From positions 868,001 through 932,000 of the forward strand of contig JAHDVF020001350.1 of assembly GCA_022606425.2 (NCBI GenBank): 64,000 nucleotides of DNA, read 5' to 3'. Position 1 is the first letter of the stretch. Each line of letters opens with the position of its first letter. Made by a program: the position numbers and the translations under genes. This DNA comes from Lepidostoma basale (Eukaryota; Arthropoda; Insecta; Trichoptera; Lepidostomatidae). Under the pieces are notes generated by a model. That model was given only the letters and a program-made list of their open reading frames with translations. It searched no databases and was not told the origin of the DNA. This document shows, one piece after another, positions 43,035 to 53,366 of the stretch.

Positions 43035-43235
43035 TTGTTTCTTGAACAATGATATAAAACTCCATATTAAATAAATAATACGAATGAAAACGTCAGTTTC
43101 CTAGAAGTTTTATTTTATATTATGGGAATGACATGTTTCGCCCTTCTAAAGGACGAAACATGTCATTCCCATCAAATATAATAAAACTTTCAGAAAACTA
43201 ACGTTTTCATTCGTATTAATTATTATATATAAAAA
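43035..43235. repeat. palindromic P repeat
   Basis: The P block (CGAATGAAAACGTCAGTTTC ... GACATGTTTCGCCCTTCTAA) is followed at once by its reverse complement (GGACGAAACATGTCATTCCC ... AACGTTTTCATTCGTATTAA). Arms of about 75 bp meet with almost no loop near 43147. The two arms differ by a few substitutions. Confidence 0.85.
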
Positions 43236-43790
43236 TATGTCATATATAAAATATATAATTAATGAAGACTACAGGGGAAAAACAAGGAATGTCAGTTAAA
43301 ATTCAAAATAAATGTAATAATGTCATCTAGCGGCATTTGTACGTATCTATCCACAGTAAAATTTTCATATTCAAAAATCATCTGTGTCATCGACTATGGC
43401 CAGATAATCGATTGCTAATTGCTAAGAAATATATAGAATTTGATTAGCTTTATTCTCAATTTATTCAAATTAACCTTCTACTGACATTCCTTGTTTTTCC
43501 CCTTTAGTCTTCAAATGATAAATATGATAAACTTTTTTATGGTGTATGCTGCTGCTACTGCTGAATATTTATGCACCTTATACATGTTTCACTTTGTTAA
43601 GGCATTATAGAATGGCGTTATTAATCGTATTAATTAAGCTATTAGATGTCTTAGCTACTTGATCATTCGATCTGGCAATCTTAGATCTGGTAGCTTCGGG
43701 AATGCGTATCATTATAAAAAAAAATTAGAACGTTATTATTTACTGTTTTGAAAAAAAAAAGAAAGTTGTTCCGTGTGCCTATATTAATGT
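43236..43790. other. no gene seen; one P motif
   Basis: AT-rich. At 43580-43613 ACATGTTTCACTTTGTTAAG, then GCATTAT, is a degraded P motif on the minus strand. A near-duplicate of GGGGAAAAACAAGGAATGTC (43273) occurs inverted at 43480-43502. Confidence 0.45.
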
Positions 43791-44000
43791 GAAGAGGTAG
43801 AGAGAAGTGAATGCATTTGTTTAACATTCTGAAGATAGCGCATGCGTGCAGCGAGAGGTGCGCAGTGTGCATATGCGCTGCCCTCGCAACTCTCCCGCTC
43901 TGACAACATAATTAATGTGCTCGGGGCCGCGCGGCCAAATGTGTTTCGCATAATACGCGCCGATTCAATTAGCGAAACAAAAGACAACTAATTCTGCGAC
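43790..44000. other. GC-rich unique island
   Basis: Contains GGGGCCGCGCGGCC, a TAATTAAT core and AACAAAAG. Non-repetitive. Minus-strand open frames show no domain. Confidence 0.35.
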
Positions 44001-44164
44001 CAGAGATACATTTCTATATAGTGCGTGCGGTGGTGCACTATTCCAACTAGAATAATTATCCAACTTCGGCGCATATTAAAGGATTGCCAATGCATAATAT
44101 TATGATCAACAATTATGGGATCATTATAAAGGTGCCAAGTACCAATATCATAGACCTACCCATC

Positions 44165-44676
44165 CAGAGATGCCCCTTGGTGGGTGTGTTCTGATCTACT
44201 TTTCTGTTTATAATGTGTCTTATATATGTTGTGTTTTTCTTAAATTCATTGTCCTCCATCCATCCCATCCCAATTTATTTATTCTTATTTAACATTTTCC
44301 CGCCTCCCTCATAAACTATCTTCTTCCTGTTTTAAAATTTTGTTTGTTATATATTTGTCCTATTGTGTATTGTGTATTAATGTGTGTTTTATATAATTTT
44401 AATGTTTTTTTTACTAATTTAACGTGTGTTTTATATAATATTTACTTCTGATTTTATTTAATAATAAAGAGATGTGAGTCCGCGCGGGAGATATATAAGG
44501 TTAAAAGAATAGATTAAATGTGGTCTGCCATCCTTTTGATTGATGACAAGAAAAGGCTAAATTAAATTAACGTAAGTCCCGGATGGACAAGAACAAGCCT
44601 AGATAGTGCAGCGAGACCGACGAAAGGGTGTCGCTGCGTCTTATAACAGTCTCGGGTGGTGGTGTGAACCTTATAT
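44165..44676 (+). mobile_element. family K insertion with 15-bp TSD
   Basis: Flanked by ATAGACCTACCCATC on both sides (44150-44164, 44677-44691). The 512-bp insert is AT-rich with pyrimidine tracts and ends with the same GATTAAATGTGGTCTG..., AAGTCCCGGATGGAC and CTTATAACAGTCTCGGGT blocks as 40840-41030. A 15-bp TSD fits target-primed reverse transcription. No coding left. Confidence 0.82.
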
Positions 44677-44691
44677 ATAGACCTACCCATC

Positions 44692-45585
44692 GATTTTCTT
44701 TAGATTACTCAGGGGATATGGTATTTCGAGAACTCGGCCGTGCTGGAGGATGTCTGACTTTTTGTCTCTGATAGATATCTCCGACAACGACAGCATAGAT
44801 TGTTTTACCTATCGGCCCCCAGAAACAAACTGCCTCTGGTGACACCGGTGGGATGAGCAATTAATCTGTAATAACACAGCATCTTAAGGAGCTCCACTGG
44901 CTGAAATGTCCAGAAAGGATACAATACAAGGTCTGCTGGACGGTCTTTAAGGCGTTTCATGGAATGGCACCAGCTTATATATCTGAAATCTGCACCAACG
45001 AGAACCTGAATGCTAGACAGTCTACATTGCGATCAGCTAGGTCTTCTGCGATCGGTAGATTTGTGCCAAAATGTTGTCCAAGCACAAACTTTGGCGACCG
45101 AGCCTTCGCGGTAGCCGGCCCTTCAGCCTGGAACAATCTTCCAGCAGATCTTAAGTGCATTGAGAATCAATCAGAGTATAGATCGAGACTCAAAACGCAC
45201 CTTTTCAAATTATCATTTCCTGATAGGAAGGGCTGATCGACTACGCCAGGTGCAGCCGTCATATTAAATATGTTTATTATTATTGTTATCATAATATTTT
45301 TTTCTAGTTGATAAAACGGAGCATCTTCTACAGCGCCCTTGAGATGAGTAATTCATAAAAATGGCGCTCTATAAATTATCCAACTTATAATTATATTATT
45401 ATCAATCTGCTGAACGCGGTCTCCTCGGAGATCAACGTCTTTCATATTAGTGAAAGCACGTTCAGAAGGCAAATACTTTTGGAGGTATCTTGTCTTCCTA
45501 ATGTCGAACCATCGCTCATGCGTTTCTGGTATTATATTATAAAATATATAATACAATATTTTATTTTACCTCTTCTCAATAGTTG
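44692..45585 (+). mobile_element. family I copy split by an L element
   Basis: 44692-44871 holds FFRLLRGYGI, VLEDV-like and YLRQRQHRLFYLSAPRNKLP, then LVTPVG; 45404-45585 resumes LNAVSSEINVFHISESTFRR, QILLE-like and the 3' UTR. The element between (about 44872-45403) is family L. The AATCTG on both sides marks the insertion. Family K lies just upstream, in what is probably the same I copy. Confidence 0.78.
44872..45403 (+). mobile_element. L2/CR1-like family L, best copy
   Basis: ITQHLKELHWLKCPERIQYK, then VCWTVFKAFHGMAPAYISEI, TLRSARSSAIGRFVPKC, FGDRAFAVAGPSAWNNLPAD and SRLKTHLFKLSFPDRKG-stop. HWL----RI-YK---T-FK---G-AP-Y, then GDRAF-VAGP-AWN-LP and F---LKTHLF, is the C-terminal signature of L2/CR1-clade RTs. 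It ends GCGCCCTTGAGATGAG ... ATGGCGCTCTATAAATT with a TTATA-rich tail. Open for about 120 codons, so a fairly young copy. Confidence 0.85.
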
Positions 45586-45586
45586 G

Positions 45587-46145
45587 AGCAGGCAACAAAG
45601 TGAATGGTGCACTTAAAGTTGTCATCGTAAACAAAAACCTATCCAAAAAAGTTAAAATGGCAGTGCACAATGGTGTTCTTCTACCGACTCTTATGTATGG
45701 AAGCGAAGTATGGAACTGGCAAAAGAAAGATGAAAGTACAATAAATGTAGTAGAAATGAGATCTCTTAGACGAATGTGTGTATGATAGAGTGTCGAATGA
45801 AAATATATTATAATAAGTGAATGCGGGGCGAATGATGGTGTTATGAAAAAAAAATGAAAGGACCATTAAGATGGTTCGTACACATGGAAAGAATGAATGA
45901 AGAAAGAATGGTAAAAAAAGTATAAGTTAACGATGTAAATGGAACTAGAAATAGAGGAAGACTGAGGAAAACATAGCACGATAAAATAAATCAAATATTG
46001 AATGTCGGCCACGTGAGGAGTCAAAGAATTCGACGCGCGTGCATGACACGATGTATGAATGTTGAGGAAGCGAGAGAAATGTCAGAAAGGAAAGTGTGGC
46101 AGTTCATTCTTTCTGACTACTTCTGGCGTGATGGTTAGTTAGTTG
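45587..46145 (+). mobile_element. family A2 copy
   Basis: Starts VGAGNKVNGALKVVIVNKNL, SKKVKMAVHNGVLLPTLMYG, SEVWNWQKKDESTINVVEMR and SLRRMC; after frameshifts come SECGANDGVMKK, RWFVHMERMNEERMVKKV and VRSQRIRRACMTRCMNVEEA to the shortened end FGV-MVSL. Abuts the I copy exactly. Confidence 0.85.
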
Positions 46146-46192
46146 GTTTCTTATTGTACGCTACACTCTACATTCCCATCTATTTCTGTCTA

Positions 46193-46492
46193 TCCCTGAG
46201 ATGGTTTGGACATATGGAACGAATGGATGAGAGTAGAATTGTTAAAAAGTTGTACACAAGCAGCGTGAGTGGAAAAAGAACCCGAGGACGACCGAGGAAA
46301 ACATGGCATGACCAAATTAATCAATTACTAAAAGGCGGTCACATTCGAAGTCAGAATAATCGACGTGCGTGCATGGTACGATGTATGAATGTAGAGGAAG
46401 CCCGAGAGGTATGCCAGGACAGAGCATTGTGGCGATCCATCCTCTCTCCCAACCCCTCCGGAGAAATGGCGTGATGGTTAGTTAGTTATATT
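46193..46492 (+). mobile_element. family A4 3' end, open frame
   Basis: The frame encodes LRWFGHMERMDESRIVKKLY, TSSVSGKRTRGRPRKTWHDQ, INQLLKGGHIRSQNNRRACM, VRCMNVEEAREVCQDRALWR and SILSPNPSGEMA-stop, then GTTAGTTAGTT. It is the cleanest A4 end and defines the subfamily residues TSS-SGKRTRGR and LLKGGHIRSQ. Confidence 0.9.
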
Positions 46493-46599
46493 AAGGTATA
46501 CAACCCATTTCCAGTAGACTTAATGTACATACTTTATTAGAAATAACAGACATCGACTCTGCGCATGTATTAGTTATTCTATTATTCGCTATTCAAATT

Positions 46600-46880
46600 C
46601 GAATTAATGAAAACGGAATGTCTCGGCACGTCGCCGAAAGGGCAGAAAGTGTCTGGAGTAGCAGTGGACAGCAGACGCAGACGAGGAGAATATTAATTAC
46701 CGGCGTGGAGCAATCAGCACCGCGAGGTTTGAACAATGAGGAGAATAATCACAATAAAAGGTCAACGCTTTATTAATGCATTTAAAAAAGATCTGCCATT
46801 TTGATGTGGTAAATGGCGCATCAAATGGCCAAACGGCCGTCATCATTTATGACATTATAAGAGGGGCGTTCTGATAGCTA
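46600..46880. other. GC-richer unique island
   Basis: Non-repetitive; contains an AAAGGTCAACG nuclear-receptor-like half site, TATTAATTACC and TTTATGACATTATAA. No open frame. A candidate enhancer-like element, inference only. Confidence 0.35.
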
Positions 46881-46987
46881 GTACACAAAAAATGAGGATC
46901 GTGATTTAAAAAAAATATTATTTTAACATAAGTTTTAGCGAAAACACTTCTATATATTTAACATTATTAACTGTTTAAATAAATAAA

Positions 46988-47092
46988 AAATGTAATAATT
47001 ATCACAATTCATTGTGATAATTATTACAATTTTCGCGATAGCTGTTTCGCTAACGAAAGCGAAACAGCTGTCGCGATAAAATATAATCAATT
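46988..47092. repeat. two adjacent perfect or near-perfect hairpins
   Basis: First, TGTAATAATTATCACAAT and ATTGTGATAATTATTACA (18-bp perfect arms). Second, TCGCGATAGCTGTTTCGCT and AGCGAAACAGCTGTCGCGA (19-bp arms, one mismatch) around AACGAA. The second arm carries the GAAACAGCTGTC of the P motif at 6915 and 11334. Confidence 0.85.
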
Positions 47093-47348
47093 GTGATATT
47101 CATAACAAACTTTTGATTTATTTAAACAGTTAATAATTCTTACAGCTAACATTCTAGTTCGTAGTCTAATTGAATAAAACATTTTTTATCTATAAAAAAG
47201 AACAAAAGCGAATTATGTCGTGTAAAATAATATATATTTAAAAAAACACAACAATTATATTTGTATTACAGTTGTTAAGTTCATGGTAGAAGTTCATTGC
47301 AAATAATGAAAATAAGAAATAATAATACATTATTTTAAATTTTGAAAA

Positions 47349-47630
47349 AATGAGGCACCTGCTCAGGACCTTGTCCGAAAGGCGGGCAAGATGTATCGGC
47401 CATGTAATACGACAAGAAGGTCTCTTGCATGCCATAATGGAGGGTATGACCGAGGGGACAAACTCTAGGGGACGCCCACGCCGAGAGTACCTGGAGGACC
47501 TGTTGGTGGACGTGCGCTGCTCATCATATGCAGATTTCAAAAGAGCCGCACAAGACAGGGATGAATGGAAGAGAAGAATCGAGGGAATTGCTGCAAACCA
47601 ATCCCAGGATTGAAACCAGAGAGAGAGATG
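47349..47630 (+). mobile_element. family B 3' end, open frame
   Basis: MRHLLRTLSERRARCIGHVI, RQEGLLHAIMEGMTEGTNSR, GRPRREYLEDLLVDVRCSSY and ADFKRAAQDRDEWKRRIEGI, then AANQSQD-stop. Nearly identical to 9436-9706 and 25845-26093. The tail is AGAGAGAGA-type. It contains the full REYLEDLL linker. Confidence 0.85.
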
Positions 47631-47639
47631 AAGCTTCAT

Positions 47640-48280
47640 ATTATATTTTTGCGAGTGACATATTTCGACCTACTAAGGCAGTTGATAAGATATTTGCTAA
47701 TGACGACCTTATCAGCAGTATTGAATATTTTGATTCTTTGCCTGATTAGGGCATTATACGTATTATATATTGTATAAACAATAAAACAGAAATAAAATAT
47801 TGTGTCTCGGCAAAGCGAAATATATTATTCTCTTAAAATATCAAACAATTATCAGAAAATGTATATTTTCTTCAATATTAAATAAAAAAATTGTTATGCA
47901 ATACAAGTATTATGTTTTAAGGCATGTGTATAATATTATAGAAAAAAAAATAAACAGACAACAAAATTATGTTTAACTCATATAAGATATAAATTAATTT
48001 TCTTATATACTTCCCTATCATACCTGCATATCGTAATGTTAAAAAAAAATTGTTTGAAAATTGTTCTTCAGTCATAACAGTATTTTTTTATTACTTCAAA
48101 AGTAATATGTTTTTGAAAGTGTTCATTGTAGTTTTCAATGGATCGTATATATTACAAGTTGAATTAAAAATCCATGGCGTACTTTTAAATAAACATTTCA
48201 AAACATTTGTACATTGCATTGATGCTATCTCCTACCACAACTCCAATCCTCTTATCTGCCCCTCGGGAACAGACTTTTTT
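47640..48280. other. no gene seen; P motif at start
   Basis: AGTGACATATTTCGACCTAC, then TAAGGCAGTTGATAAG (47655-47690), is a minus-strand P motif. The rest is AT-rich with a 78-codon frame (48050-48286) of no recognised kind. Confidence 0.45.
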
Positions 48281-48282
48281 TT

Positions 48283-48502
48283 ATAAATACAATCCCAACC
48301 CTAACTGGTCTTCCATTCCTTGACAATAATGTAAGACTTTATCATAAACCCCTACTCGCCCTCTTTTGGAGGGACACTCCGGGCCATACAGTTAGCTCCA
48401 TCATAAAAGAACTACCAAATCACATTCCAACAATGTTTCCTACAGACGTAAGAGGAATAGCCATTAGAGCCGAACCTCTTTAAGCCAGAAGATCCAAGTG
48501 CA
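48283..48502 (+). mobile_element. family J 3' end
   Basis: NTIPTLTGLPFLDNNVRLYH-like sequence is followed by CGCCCTCTTTTGGAGGGACA, CTCCGGGCCATACAG and CCAGAAGATCCAAGTGC. Matches 62900-63115 and the reverse of 21568-21775. No intact frame. Confidence 0.72.
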
Positions 48503-48714
48503 CAAATAATCGATTTATTTCTTATAAGATTTGTGTAGACAGAATATTACAAGCTGGAATTTAGTTCTAAGTAGAACATGCTCTTCTTTGAAACCGTTAG
48601 AGTTTGAATAACGTTTTTTTTTTATTTCTGTATAATTCTGTTATTTTAAATTTGCAGGAAATAATTCACGAATAGTTCAAATTAATTTCCCAGAAAAACA
48701 TTTTTTAATCTCAT

Positions 48715-48870
48715 TGAATAACCACCACCTTCGGCTGATAACATGGGAATACTAGAGGGATGCCGGGGAGTTGACTGAAGGCAGTTGTCCTGGCTGCGAA
48801 ATATAAGGGATGGACAGGAATGAGCAGAGGACCTGTTCCAAGTAGCGTAGGACAGATTGACAAGGTACAA
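48715..48870 (+). mobile_element. family C 3' end
   Basis: ENILREC-like start, then GRRQLSWLRNIR-like in broken frame (CAGTTGTCCTGGCTGCGAAA), and LFQVA-DR. It ends where the Helitron candidate begins, so was the probable insertion site. Confidence 0.65.
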
Positions 48871-49077
48871 ATTACATCTATCTATCTATCTATATAAATA
48901 AAAGGCAATCTTCCGGGTGTGTGTGGACTATTTCTGAGGTTATTCCTGAGCTGATCCTTCTGAAACTTGGAGAATGGACTAAGTGGAATTCAGCGGTCGT
49001 CATAGGCATATTTTTGTTATTAATCGAGCTCTAATTAACTTTATAAATTAATCAATTAATTGAAAATTTTCGTAGTG

Positions 49078-49142
49078 CAAACGAATATAGACCTTAATGT
49101 TCGTATCACCTGAGTATCAATCTTTTGAGTCTATATTCGTTT
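49078..49142. repeat. 15-bp inverted repeat
   Basis: CAAACGAATATAGAC and GTCTATATTCGTTTG, perfect, about 35 bp apart, close to the Helitron 5' end. May be a subterminal structure. Confidence 0.7.
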
Positions 49143-49787
49143 GACATGGTCTGGAGAGAATTCAGTCTCCATGTAATTTTGTGTAGTGGCAACAATGTGT
49201 TTTTCTTTCTGACAGTCCAATATATTGCGTTTTACTTTGGGATGTATAATACTTAATACGTTTTACTTATTACGTACTAAAATAATTGGTTGTTTAATTG
49301 GTACAGTCTATTTTATTGGCCATATTTTAATGTACATTAATGTAGACAGGTAATTATGCTTCCAAATTTTGGCGAGTATAATTTTTACGCGTCATTTTGA
49401 GGTTATGCACGAAATATTATTTTTTCGTGTGGCTGAAACTTATTCGTTTCTCTTACGTTCGACGGTGATTACTTAATGATATTCGTTTTCTAGAATTCTA
49501 GCCGTTCGATTGGTCACGTGGTCTCCTGTCAAAACGTAATTTACGTCGTAATATTTTGTAGGTATACTTATATTTCTAATTCATATATATCTTCAAGTTA
49601 TTCTATTTTGCCGTTGAAATGAATACATATTATATTTCCGCATTACATATTTCAAAGTTATATTTCTAAATAATATCGAATAGAGAAGAAATTAAATATC
49701 GTTTTACTTACGTATCATATCTATGTAATTTTAGGTTATGAAATTTCTGGGATTAAACATATTCAATGATAATTAAATTGCTTTCAG

Positions 49788-49865
49788 GTTATTTCAAAGG
49801 ATGATAGCGAAAATATAAAATATTGGACGTCGAAGCTCTACAAGAATATGAAGAAACTTGCTTCC
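49788..49865 (+). other. splice-flanked open block
   Basis: A 78-bp stretch lies between TTGCTTTCAG and GTAAGTATAA, which look like acceptor and donor sites. It is open in one frame (VISKDDSENIKYWTSKLYKN...). The upstream TAATTAAATTGCTTTCAGGT, then TATTTCA, recurs at 51930-51956. I do not recognise the peptide. It may be a captured exon or chance. Confidence 0.25.
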
Positions 49866-50074
49866 GTAAGTATAATATAATATTTATATTTCTAATTCAT
49901 AAATATATTTTGAGTTTATTCTATTTTGCCGTTTTCTTTATACGCATACTTTCGTCAGGGAAATTGTTACATTACCACAGCAACGGTAAGAAAGTTCTAA
50001 TGATATACAATATGAATTACAATATGAATCAATGACACAATTCTTATGACTTTTTCCGTTTATTTCTAGGAAAA

Positions 50075-50200
50075 TAAAGTAACAGATCAGAGATGGGACG
50101 AAAATTACCAATGCAGCGTGCAAAATAACTTCGTTAAAATGGAATTAGATCAGTCAAACAACAGATGATCAGTGAATTAGATGTACCCTGGAGTGGCGAA
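50075..50200 (+). mobile_element. E-like RT fragment, copy 1
   Basis: GTAACAGATCAGAGATGGGA, CCAATGCAGCGTGCAAAAT and CCCTGGAGTGGCGAATGAGA align with 51140-51240 and 54185-54320. The block is a decayed W-GIGH-ART-GDK segment of an E-type RT. Confidence 0.5.
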
Positions 50201-50217
50201 TGAGAACCGGCTCATTT

Positions 50218-50720
50218 TATATAACATAAGCTATTTTTAGTAGTTTTCATTCATATATGAAAATTCCATTATTAATTTCAGGTAAGGTTTTTAAATTTAC
50301 AGTTTATAGACAATAATTAAGCACACTCCCAAACGTGCCACCAATATATCCGAAATTTGTGTTGCTCGGGCTTTCACAGTAGCAGGTCCGTCCGCCTGAA
50401 ATATACTTCCTGCACGCCTCAGATGCATTGACAATCCGACAGACTTTAAATCTCACCTGAAAACCCACCTTTTCAAAATATCGCATAAAATGTTAACAAC
50501 GGTTGTCTGTATATCAATAAACAATATTATATCACATTTGCACAAAACATTCATATGTTTAGAGAAACAAAACTCTTGATTTTGTTGTCCATGAAATTCA
50601 CATCAGAGCCAATAAAGTAAGTTTCTACGATCGTGATTTCGCTGTTGTCACATGCACCTTTCATGACTAAAAACATTGTCAAAGCGCCCTTGAGGTGAGC
50701 TATTCACGAAAACGGCGATT
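50218..50720 (+). mobile_element. family L fragment, copy 1
   Basis: In broken frame, ARAFTVAGPSA, stop, NILPARLRCIDNPTDFKSHL and KTHLFKIS, then the L 3' UTR to GCCCTTGAGGTGAGCTATTC and AACGGCGATTAT. Nearly identical to 52667-53170, including a shared TGA in place of the Trp codon of AWN, so the two share an already inactive ancestor. Confidence 0.75.
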
Positions 50721-51044
50721 ATCAGTTCCGTAAGTTCAATGTTTATATTTTGGTATGTACAGGTTTAAATTTTGAATTAATTGGTTTATTTTGTTACATA
50801 AGAATATAGACAATTTATATGAAGGAGTCTGGTTGTAATGAATGCTTTTGTAAAATTTTTGTTATTTCTTTAGCACAATCATAACTGCATTGATTAGCAT
50901 AGTTTTTGGTAGTTATTTTTGCCGTTCAGGTAAAGTTTCTAAAATCTCCTACATATAATATTAACACATTTCCACGCAACTCTTGCAATGCTCGATCAAG
51001 AGCCTCGAGTATTTTTTTTAAATATACTGCTTAGTGAACACTTG

Positions 51045-51250
51045 GAATTCATTAATTGTATGGAAGTTGAAAATTTGCCATATGCGCCTCTTCGATGTCC
51101 GCCTTATGCCAATTCCAATATTATTATTTTTTATTTCTAGGAAACAATATTAATTAATCAGAGATCGGAATGGAATCGGTCATATAGCAGGGACAACGGA
51201 TGATAAGATGCACCCTGGAGTAGCAGGCGAGAAACGGCTACACGGCAGAA
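51045..51250 (+). repeat. E-like RT fragment, copy 2
   Basis: ATTCATTAATTGTATGGAAG, GCGCCTCTTCGATGTCCGCC and AATGGAATCGGTCATATAGC, CCCTGGAGTAGCAGGCGAGA match 54090-54320. Same decayed RT segment. Confidence 0.5.
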
Positions 51251-51361
51251 TTTTGAATGGTATTGCGCTATTTTATTAATGTTATTTAATTATTATGATT
51301 TTAATTAGTTATTTAAAATACAATTAATATGACATTTGATGAATTCAAACATAAAGGTGTT

Positions 51362-51445
51362 CTTTATACGCGTACTTTGGTCAGGGAAATATTAAAATTA
51401 CCACAGCAACGATAAGAAAGTTCTAATGATATACAATATCAATTT
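51362..51445 (+). repeat. internal repeat of 49936-50015
   Basis: TTTATACGCGTACTTTGGTC, AGGGAAAT and CCACAGCAACGATAAGAAAG, TTCTAATGATATACAATAT match the earlier block closely. Confidence 0.65.
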
Positions 51446-51954
51446 ATTCGTTTTACTTACGTGTCATTTTAGGTTATGACGTTTCGTTGTGTAATAATTA
51501 GTTAATTGGTATAATCTATTTTAATAATGTTATTTTAATGTAAAATTGTTCTGGCAGGGCGAAAATCTATATCTTTGGGATTAGATATTAAGTTTTGATA
51601 AAATAATTGCCTGGTTGTGAGAGACCACTGGTCTAATGGGGATATTTTTGTATTGGGATTGAAATTATTTTGATAATGAGCCATATTGGTGCATCTGCAT
51701 GTTGCAATTCTTCTTTATTTTCCATTCCACTGAGTAATTCCAGCAGCACACATACCCAAATACACTATGAGTTACTTCAGCTGTTTTAGTTTTTCTCTGA
51801 AAACAAATGCTGTGATAGGTAAACATATCCTTATATGCAGCATTAGCTGCCTCAGTTGGAAGAGTCCAGTAATATTCCATTTTTGACCATTAAATTCTAC
51901 ATTATGCTGAGATTTAAAATATTCAAAGATAATTAAATTGCTTTCAGGTTATTT

Positions 51955-52090
51955 CATTTGCTTGAGGATGGGGAAGACAACGCAGAAGATAATGGATTGC
52001 GCATGTGCAGAGGATGGGGAAAACAACGCAGAAGATACTGGAATTCGCATGTCCAGAGGATGGATCCCACACCTCGATATATGCGTATCA
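51955..52090 (+). mobile_element. D-like RT fragment
   Basis: EDGEDNAEDNGLRMCRGWGK, then QRRRYWNSHVQRMDPTPRYM. QRRRYW--HV-RM is the family D motif. A GAGGATGGGGAAGACAACGC unit is repeated twice in tandem, giving the first part. Confidence 0.5.
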
Positions 52091-52204
52091 CAAGACAATG
52101 TTGTTATCTTTATGAACTAATTTGGAATGGTATGTACAGGTTTAAATTGGATTAATTGGTTTAATTCGTTACATAAGAATATAGACAATTTATGTTTACT
52201 ACTC

Positions 52205-52640
52205 CATGATACATTCTCATCTGTCTTACCTTTCCTGTATTTGGGGCTTTATTACAAAGAAGAAAGCTAATGAGATTCAGGTGATCCAAAATCGGGCTGT
52301 TAGAAATATTTTCCGTCTACCGTGGTACACTCATGTAAGGGCCCTATATTCTCAGACGAAAATAATTCCATTTCAAATCCATCCAAAATTAGAGATCACT
52401 AAAACTATAATACAAATAATAAAGTCATCAACGCGCTCTAATACTCGACCAATATTCAATACGGACGTACACCAACATGATACGCGCTCACAGAATAAGA
52501 AGCATTGCGTTCAACTAGATTCGGTGTAAAATCCTTACAATTTATAGCCTCTACAGAATTTAATAAACTCCCTAATGATTTAATAATGATGTCGAACCAA
52601 AAACTTCAATCTGATCAACTTAAAAGTAATTTTTACATTA
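52205..52640 (+). mobile_element. jockey/CR1-like RT C-terminal remnant
   Basis: IHSHLSYLSCIWGFITKKKA, NEIQVIQNRAVRNIFRLPWY and IIQIIKSSTRSNTRPIFNTD; in the next frame HDTRS, RSTRFGVKSLQFIASTEFNK and LPNDLI. HSHL-Y---IWG, IQ-IQNRA-R--F and FNKLP--I are RT thumb and C-terminal motifs. One frameshift lies near 52510. Family distinct from L. Confidence 0.7.
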
Positions 52641-52666
52641 CATTTTTACATTTTTACATTACACAT

Positions 52667-53170
52667 AAGCTACTTTTAGTAGTTTTCATTCATATATGAA
52701 AATTCCATTATTAATTTCAGGTAAGGTTTTTAAATTTACAGTTTATAGACAATAATTAAGCACATTCCCAAACGTGCCACCTATATATCTGAATTTTGTG
52801 TTGCTCGGGCTTTCACAGTAGTAGGTTCGTCCGCCTGAAATATGCTTCCTGCACGCCTCAGATGCATTGACAATCCGACAGACTTTAAATATCACCTAAA
52901 AACCCACCTTTTCAAATTATCGCATAAAATGTTAACAACGGTTGTCCTGTATATCAATAAACAATATTATATCACATTTGCACAAAACATTCATATGTTT
53001 AGAGAAACAAAATTCTTGATTTTGTTGTCCATGAAATTCACATCAGAGCCAATAAAGTACGTTTCTACGATCGTGATTTCGCTGTTGTCACATGCACCTT
53101 TCATGACTAAAAACAATGTCAAAGCGCCCTTGAGGTGAGCTATTCACGAAAACGGCGATTATACAAATTA
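52667..53170 (+). mobile_element. family L fragment, copy 2, with tail
   Basis: Direct repeat of 50218-50720. The tail GGCGATTATACAAATTA is interrupted at 53170 by the A3/N insertions and continues at 53983 with ACAAATTAGCCTAATTATT(ATT)n to about 54023. Confidence 0.8.
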
Positions 53171-53358
53171 AACAAACAAACAAACAATCACGCCGTTTCC
53201 CCACAGGGGTAGGCAGAGAGAATGGACCATAACACTACTCTATCCTGGCAAACCTCTCTAGCTTCCTCCACATTCATACAACGAGTCATACACGCATGTC
53301 GATTCCTCCGACTTCTAACATGACCAACCTTTAAAATCTGATTAGTTTAATTAATTTG
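53171..53358 (-). mobile_element. family A3 insertion into the L tail, 8-bp TSD
   Basis: The reverse tail (AAAC)n starts at 53171. The minus strand ends at the ILKVGHVRSRRNRHACMTRC region. ACAAATTA occurs at 53163-53170 and 53359-53366, marking the insertion. It is truncated after 190 bp. Confidence 0.85.
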
Positions 53359-53366
53359 ACAAATTA

